Shown here: one piece after another, positions 60,275-64,000 of the stretch | How positions within the stretch are numbered: the stretch's first letter is position 1 | Layout: every line of letters begins with the position of its first letter | Origin: Riptortus pedestris | Taxonomy: Eukaryota > Arthropoda > Insecta > Hemiptera > Alydidae | NCBI GenBank assembly: GCA_019009955.1 | Contig: CM032229.1 | Location: 3,972,501 to 4,036,500, forward strand | Length of the DNA: 64,000 nucleotides | Direction of reading: 5' to 3' | Position numbers and translations under genes: made by a program | Notes under the pieces: generated by a model | Databases searched by the model: none | Seen by the model: only the letters and a program-made list of their open reading frames with translations | Told to the model about the DNA's origin: nothing

Positions 60275-60738
60275 CTGTAATGAAAAACAGAAAATTGTAG
60301 AATTGTGCAAGAATAAAAAGGTATAATGAAATATAGAAGTGTATAGGTAACCTTCTATCATCCATCTTAATCAAGAAATAAACCTCATGAATAGAGTATT
60401 TATTAGGATGATCTATATCGAAATTGTGAGTGAGATGTTGAGCAAAGGAAAATGCATGGCACAAGTTTGGAGGCATTACAGGAACATGAATAGCCCCCAA
60501 TATCAGGACCTGTCTTACTCTCCTTGACACTGTTGCTCCTGTCAACGGGTTTGTTTATCTCCTTTTCCCTCTCTACTCACTACCGCTTCTAGATTAATCG
60601 ATCTCATTTCAAAGAGCATAGCTCTATGTAAACAGCGAGGTCGAACAGTTTAATGCCACAATATATTTACCTAAGGCTAGCCAATAGTGTCTAACTTATT
60701 ATTCTTTTTTCTTAAATATGATAAAAGTTAAGAATATT
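60275..60738. other. Upstream region of the SLC26 gene
   Basis: No start exon with a compatible phase (ending after one base of a codon) was found here. Minus-strand donors such as GTAAGA near 60520 exist, but the frames leading to them lack an ATG or are in the wrong phase. The promoter may be here or beyond the transposon cluster. Confidence 0.35.
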
Positions 60739-60826
60739 TTTTAGCAGATTTCCCTTAAGGGAAATCACCTCTTGAGGTCGTACTCATGGCGCGATTTTCG
60801 AAAAATTTCGAAAATGAGGTCCATTC

Positions 60827-60902
<76 letters not shown>

Positions 60903-61268
60903 CTGTTAACGCTCTAGCGGTCGCAATTTTTGTTTGATCGTTACCAAACTCGATATTTAAACGTTTCATGCAAAAAGACAGATCAAATTCGTTAATGGCT
61001 GAAATCGGACCAGTGGGAGGGGGGTTTAGAGGGGGGATTTTCGAAAATTCGAAATATCTCTGTTACCATACGTCGGATCAAAATATTGCATAGAACCAAT
61101 CTTATTGCAAATATTGTTATATACATTTATTTTCTATCTTGAATATTAACCGAGATATTTGCATTTTTATTAAATGTGGGCAGATAACGCATGAGTGTTT
61201 TCCTCGAAAAGCTAGTTCGGCCGTGGGAAATCTGCTTAGTTTACGCAGCCCCTGTGTGACGGACTTTT
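60739..61268 (+). mobile_element. Family A (HINE-like) element, short subfamily
   Basis: It has a perfect GATTTCCCTTAAGGGAAATC palindrome. Part of the 5' body is missing (AATTTCGAAAATGAGGTCC joins directly), then come (TA)n 60831-60898 and TTTGTCTGTTAACGCTCTAG. The short 3' module is AAAGCTAGTTCGGCCGTGGG, and the end is TTTACGCAGCCCCTGTGTGA then CGGACTTTTT. Confidence 0.85.
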
Positions 61269-61640
61269 TCTTCGGCAATATAGTTCCAAAGAGTATTTTA
61301 AAATTAGTAACATTTCTGCAATATGTTACCATGAATAAAAATATTCAGTATATTTAAAACAAGAAAAGTAATTGTCATATTCGGACAACCTGCTCTTAAA
61401 GCTCGATACCCTTTTTTGCCCAAAAAGTACTATTTATTTTTGTATCTAACCCATAATAAATGTAAAAAAATTAATTTAAATTTGTCTTACGCTGAATGAT
61501 TTAGAGATTTAATCTATAAATGTTTTGTCTTTTACTGAAAATCCGAACCATTGGAGGGAGTTTACTATAGAACTCAATAGAAACCTCAAGTTGCAAATGG
61601 AAGAACCTTGACGCCTAAGTAAAAGATTTGATGTTTCTTT

Positions 61641-62025
61641 TTAGCAGATTTCCCTTACATATATAATATTGTTACATACATTTATTCCCTATCCTGGATA
61701 TTAACCGAGATATTTGCATTTTCCTTTCAGCCTTCAGTAAATTCCCACTTCCACTTTTGTTACGTAAACAATACTCTGTTATATAACAAACCACATTATT
61801 CGAAGCTTAAATACCAAATATTGTTTCCAAAGACTTTAATTATACGAGATACATGTATATATGTTGTGACCCCCCCCCCCCTCCCCATCTTAAATTCTTG
61901 GACTATTAAAATTTGATTGATTGAGATAAAATTTATTCTGACTCATTATAAATTATAGTACTAGATATGGTACATAGTTTTCAATAAAATTAATATTTTA
62001 TATCCTGATATGTTTCAGTTATTAT
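61641..62025 (+). mobile_element. Family A element, internally deleted and 3' truncated
   Basis: TTTTAGCAGATTTCCCTT joins straight to ACATATATAATATTGTTACA of the 3' body. The body continues through the C run (61870-61881) to the long module. The next family A copy begins in its place at about 62026. Confidence 0.65.
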
Positions 62026-62156
62026 TTTAGCAGATTTCCCTTCAGGGAAATTAGTTATTGTGGTCGTACTCATGACACGATTTTCGAAAACTTTCTTCAA
62101 ATGTCCGTCGATCCTACCCAGGAGATGACGAAAATGAGGTCAGTTCAAAATTATAT
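62026..62156 (+). mobile_element. Family A 5' fragment
   Basis: TTTTAGCAGATTTCCCTTCA, GGGAAATTAGTTATTGTGG and GTCCGTCGATCCTACCCAGG lead to a short TA tract where a minus-strand copy begins. Confidence 0.7.
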
Positions 62157-62476
62157 AAAGTTCGTCACGCAGGGGTTGCGTAAACTAAGCAGATTTCCCA
62201 CGTGTATTTTTACAATAGAGAAATTTCAGCCGAAGAGTTAAGAAAACGGCCGACCTAGGTTTTGGCGGGAAACCCACTCTCATCCGTTATCCACCCCGAT
62301 TTCATAAAATTACGAGATATTTTGAATTTTCGAAAATCCTCCCCTCTAAACCCCCCCCCCTCCCACTGGTCCGATTTCAGTCGTTAACGAACTTGATCTT
62401 CCTTTTTACATCAAACGATTAAATACCGAGTTTGGTGACGATTAAACAAAAATTGCGACCGCTAGAGTGTTAACAG

Positions 62477-62518
<42 letters not shown>

Positions 62519-62596
62519 ATAGATATATATATATATATATATACAGTTTTGAACGGATCTCATTTTTGTACTCTTCCTTAAGGGAAATCTGCTAAA
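62157..62596 (-). mobile_element. Family A element, minus strand, inserted at a TA tract
   Basis: It starts AAAGTTCGTCACGCAGGGGT next to TATATA and carries the short module (GCCGACCTAGGTTTTGGCGG). The C-rich block and a long TA tract (62478-62543) follow, and it ends CTTAAGGGAAATCTGCTAAA. The 5' body between TTTTTGTACTC and CTTCCTTAAGGG is deleted. Confidence 0.75.
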
Positions 62597-62868
62597 AGAG
62601 CGAAGAAGAAGTGAAAGTGTTTGATAGGTAAGTAGAGGAGTGCCTGATTTAGCCCAGGTGGAGATAGTCTGCCCCCCCCCCCCTCTAGATAGATATGTTG
62701 GTCAAATGCCAACTGTGATGCATCCCTAAATCCAATGCACTCTACGCACAACCCTGCTCATCTCTCTCATTCTCACTTATTTCTTCTCTCAGCTGGCAGC
62801 AGGCGATTGCACCGTTTACATCTCTAACTCTGTTATCCATAACCACTTTCAAGGCTCAATTTTAAAAA

Positions 62869-63093
62869 AGTCCGTCACGCAGGGGCTGCGTAAACTAAGC
62901 AGATTTCCCACGTGATTTTATGCAATAGAGAAATCTCCATACGAGAGCCGAACAGTTACGGCAAAGGGCCGAACTATCTTTTGGCGGGAAACTGTCATCC
63001 ATTATCGGTCAAAATTTAATAAAAATGCAAATATCTCGGTTAATATTCAAGATAGAGAATAAATATATAGATCAATATTTATAGTAAATATAA
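62869..63093 (-). mobile_element. Family A element, minus strand, cut by a Helitron
   Basis: AAAAAGTCCGTCACGCAGGG and the short module (GCCGAACTATCTTTTGGCGG), then ATATCTCGGTTAATATTCAA up to TAGTAAATATAA, where Helitron sequence starts. The rest of the copy is not found to the right within the window. Confidence 0.75.
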
Positions 63094-63146
<53 letters not shown>

Positions 63147-64000
63147 GTAACCTCTGTCTGTACATGGATTTTTTCTCGAAATTTCACGATAACTTTTCGT
63201 TTCATATGTCATAGACACCATAACTGCATTTTGTTTCTTTCGTGTGTGTTTGTTTGTTACTTTTCACGCATAAACGGCTAAACCGAATTTTATGAAACTT
63301 GGTATGTATATTACTACTAACCCAACTTAGACTTTGGGCTATGTTAATATTCTCTGAGACGAACAGGAGTGGGGGTTATAAAGGAGGGCTGAAATTAAAA
63401 ATAGCAATATTTCGTTTCCTAATGCATTTTTGGCAATTATGAACATAACAAAAGTTGTTTATTTTGTTATTTAGAGTAACTTTTGTTATGTACACTTTTT
63501 TCGTATACTGAATTATAAACGAGATATACGCTAAAACCTATAGCGGAAGTGAACAATTTTATTTGGGACAAAAGACCCAACCGAAATAAATAAAACTCGG
63601 TATATTCAACTTTAGTTATATACACTTTTTTCGTATACCGAATATATATTTGTCTGTTACCGCTCTAGCGGCAGTAATTTTTGTTACCAAACTCGATATT
63701 TAAATGTGAATCAATATTTCTATGCTAATTAATGCTAATGCTCCACAGATTGTTCCTGGAGAAATGTATAAAACAAAAGTTAATCTAAATAACAAAGTAA
63801 ACAACTTTTTTTATGTGCAAGTTTGTCGAAAAACAAATAGACAATGAAATATCGCGAATTTTTATTTCAGGCCTCCCTTACAACCCCCACTCCCGTTCTA
63901 ACCTAACAATTTTAATATAGCTTATAATCATGGAAGAATTAATGCTAATTGACATACTGAGCTTTTTTAAGTTAGGTTTAATTGTTAGCGGCCAATGAAA
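63094..64000 (+). mobile_element. Helitron (family B), plus strand, 5' end, runs out of the window
   Basis: It begins TCTATATATATAT directly after an A, then (TA)n to 63140 and AAAATTGTAACCTCTGTCTG. TCATAGACACCATAACTGCA and CGGCTAAACCGAATTTTATG follow, then repeated variants of the GGAGTGGGGGTTATAAAGGA block. A family A scrap (TTTGTCTGTTACCGCTCTAG) lies at 63649. The 3' CTAG is beyond the window. Confidence 0.7.

Noticed and set aside
60168..60545. Extended first exon of the SLC26 gene starting at an ATG at 60545
   Set aside because: The acceptor TTCATTACAG at 60275 fits well, and the added residues look random rather than like an SLC26 N-terminus. The possibility stays open at low weight.
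1..64000. CRISPR array, prokaryotic operons, endogenous virus
   Set aside because: No regularly spaced short direct repeats with unique spacers, no operon structure, and no retroviral or other viral motifs were seen; the reverse transcriptases are of the LINE type.

Overview
The window is AT-rich eukaryotic DNA dense in introns and transposons. The two recognisable genes, the spliceosomal introns and the repeat types all point to an arthropod, most likely an insect. Hemiptera is plausible from the repeats but is not proven. No bacterial, viral or CRISPR content is visible.

Layout. (1) 1-21150, plus strand: the 3' part of an ankyrin-repeat/SOCS-box (ASB-type) gene. Eight exons (175-21019) have matching intron phases and encode 559 C-terminal residues; the 5' exons lie outside the window. 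Its introns hold rolling-circle elements, two piggyBac-type elements, a 1.3-kb inverted-repeat element with tRNA-like arms, a Helitron 3' part and a TIR-flanked deletion derivative of a multicopy zinc-finger-like protein family. (2) 21269-26857: a nested transposon stack. (3) 26858-42568: mostly gene-free DNA with one orphan terminal-exon candidate (27270-27339), single elements and SINE pieces. (4) 42569-60274, minus strand: an SLC26 sulfate/anion transporter gene. Twelve phase-consistent exons give about 618 residues and lack only the first, start-carrying exon. Its introns contain a 402-bp near-perfect hairpin, a hAT element with an 8-bp target duplication, LINE relics and decayed repeats. 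(5) 60275-64000: upstream DNA with a second cluster of rolling-circle elements and the start of another Helitron.

Two rolling-circle lineages dominate the repeats. Family A (about 20 copies) has a 5' palindrome, subterminal inverted repeats, an internal (TA)n tract, a 3' hairpin and T-tract insertion sites. This is the layout of Helentron-associated elements (HINE/DINE-1 type). Family B elements are canonical non-autonomous Helitrons, with 5' TC, a 3' hairpin and CTAG inserted at A/T. The (TA)n tract of family A is repeatedly the landing site for further insertions. At 21269-26857 this gives four levels: A containing B containing A containing A.

The two genes converge and have no evident functional link. 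ASB proteins are substrate receptors for cullin-RING ubiquitin ligases; SLC26 proteins carry sulfate and other anions across membranes. Exon boundaries were read by eye from GT/AG sites and phase, without transcript data.
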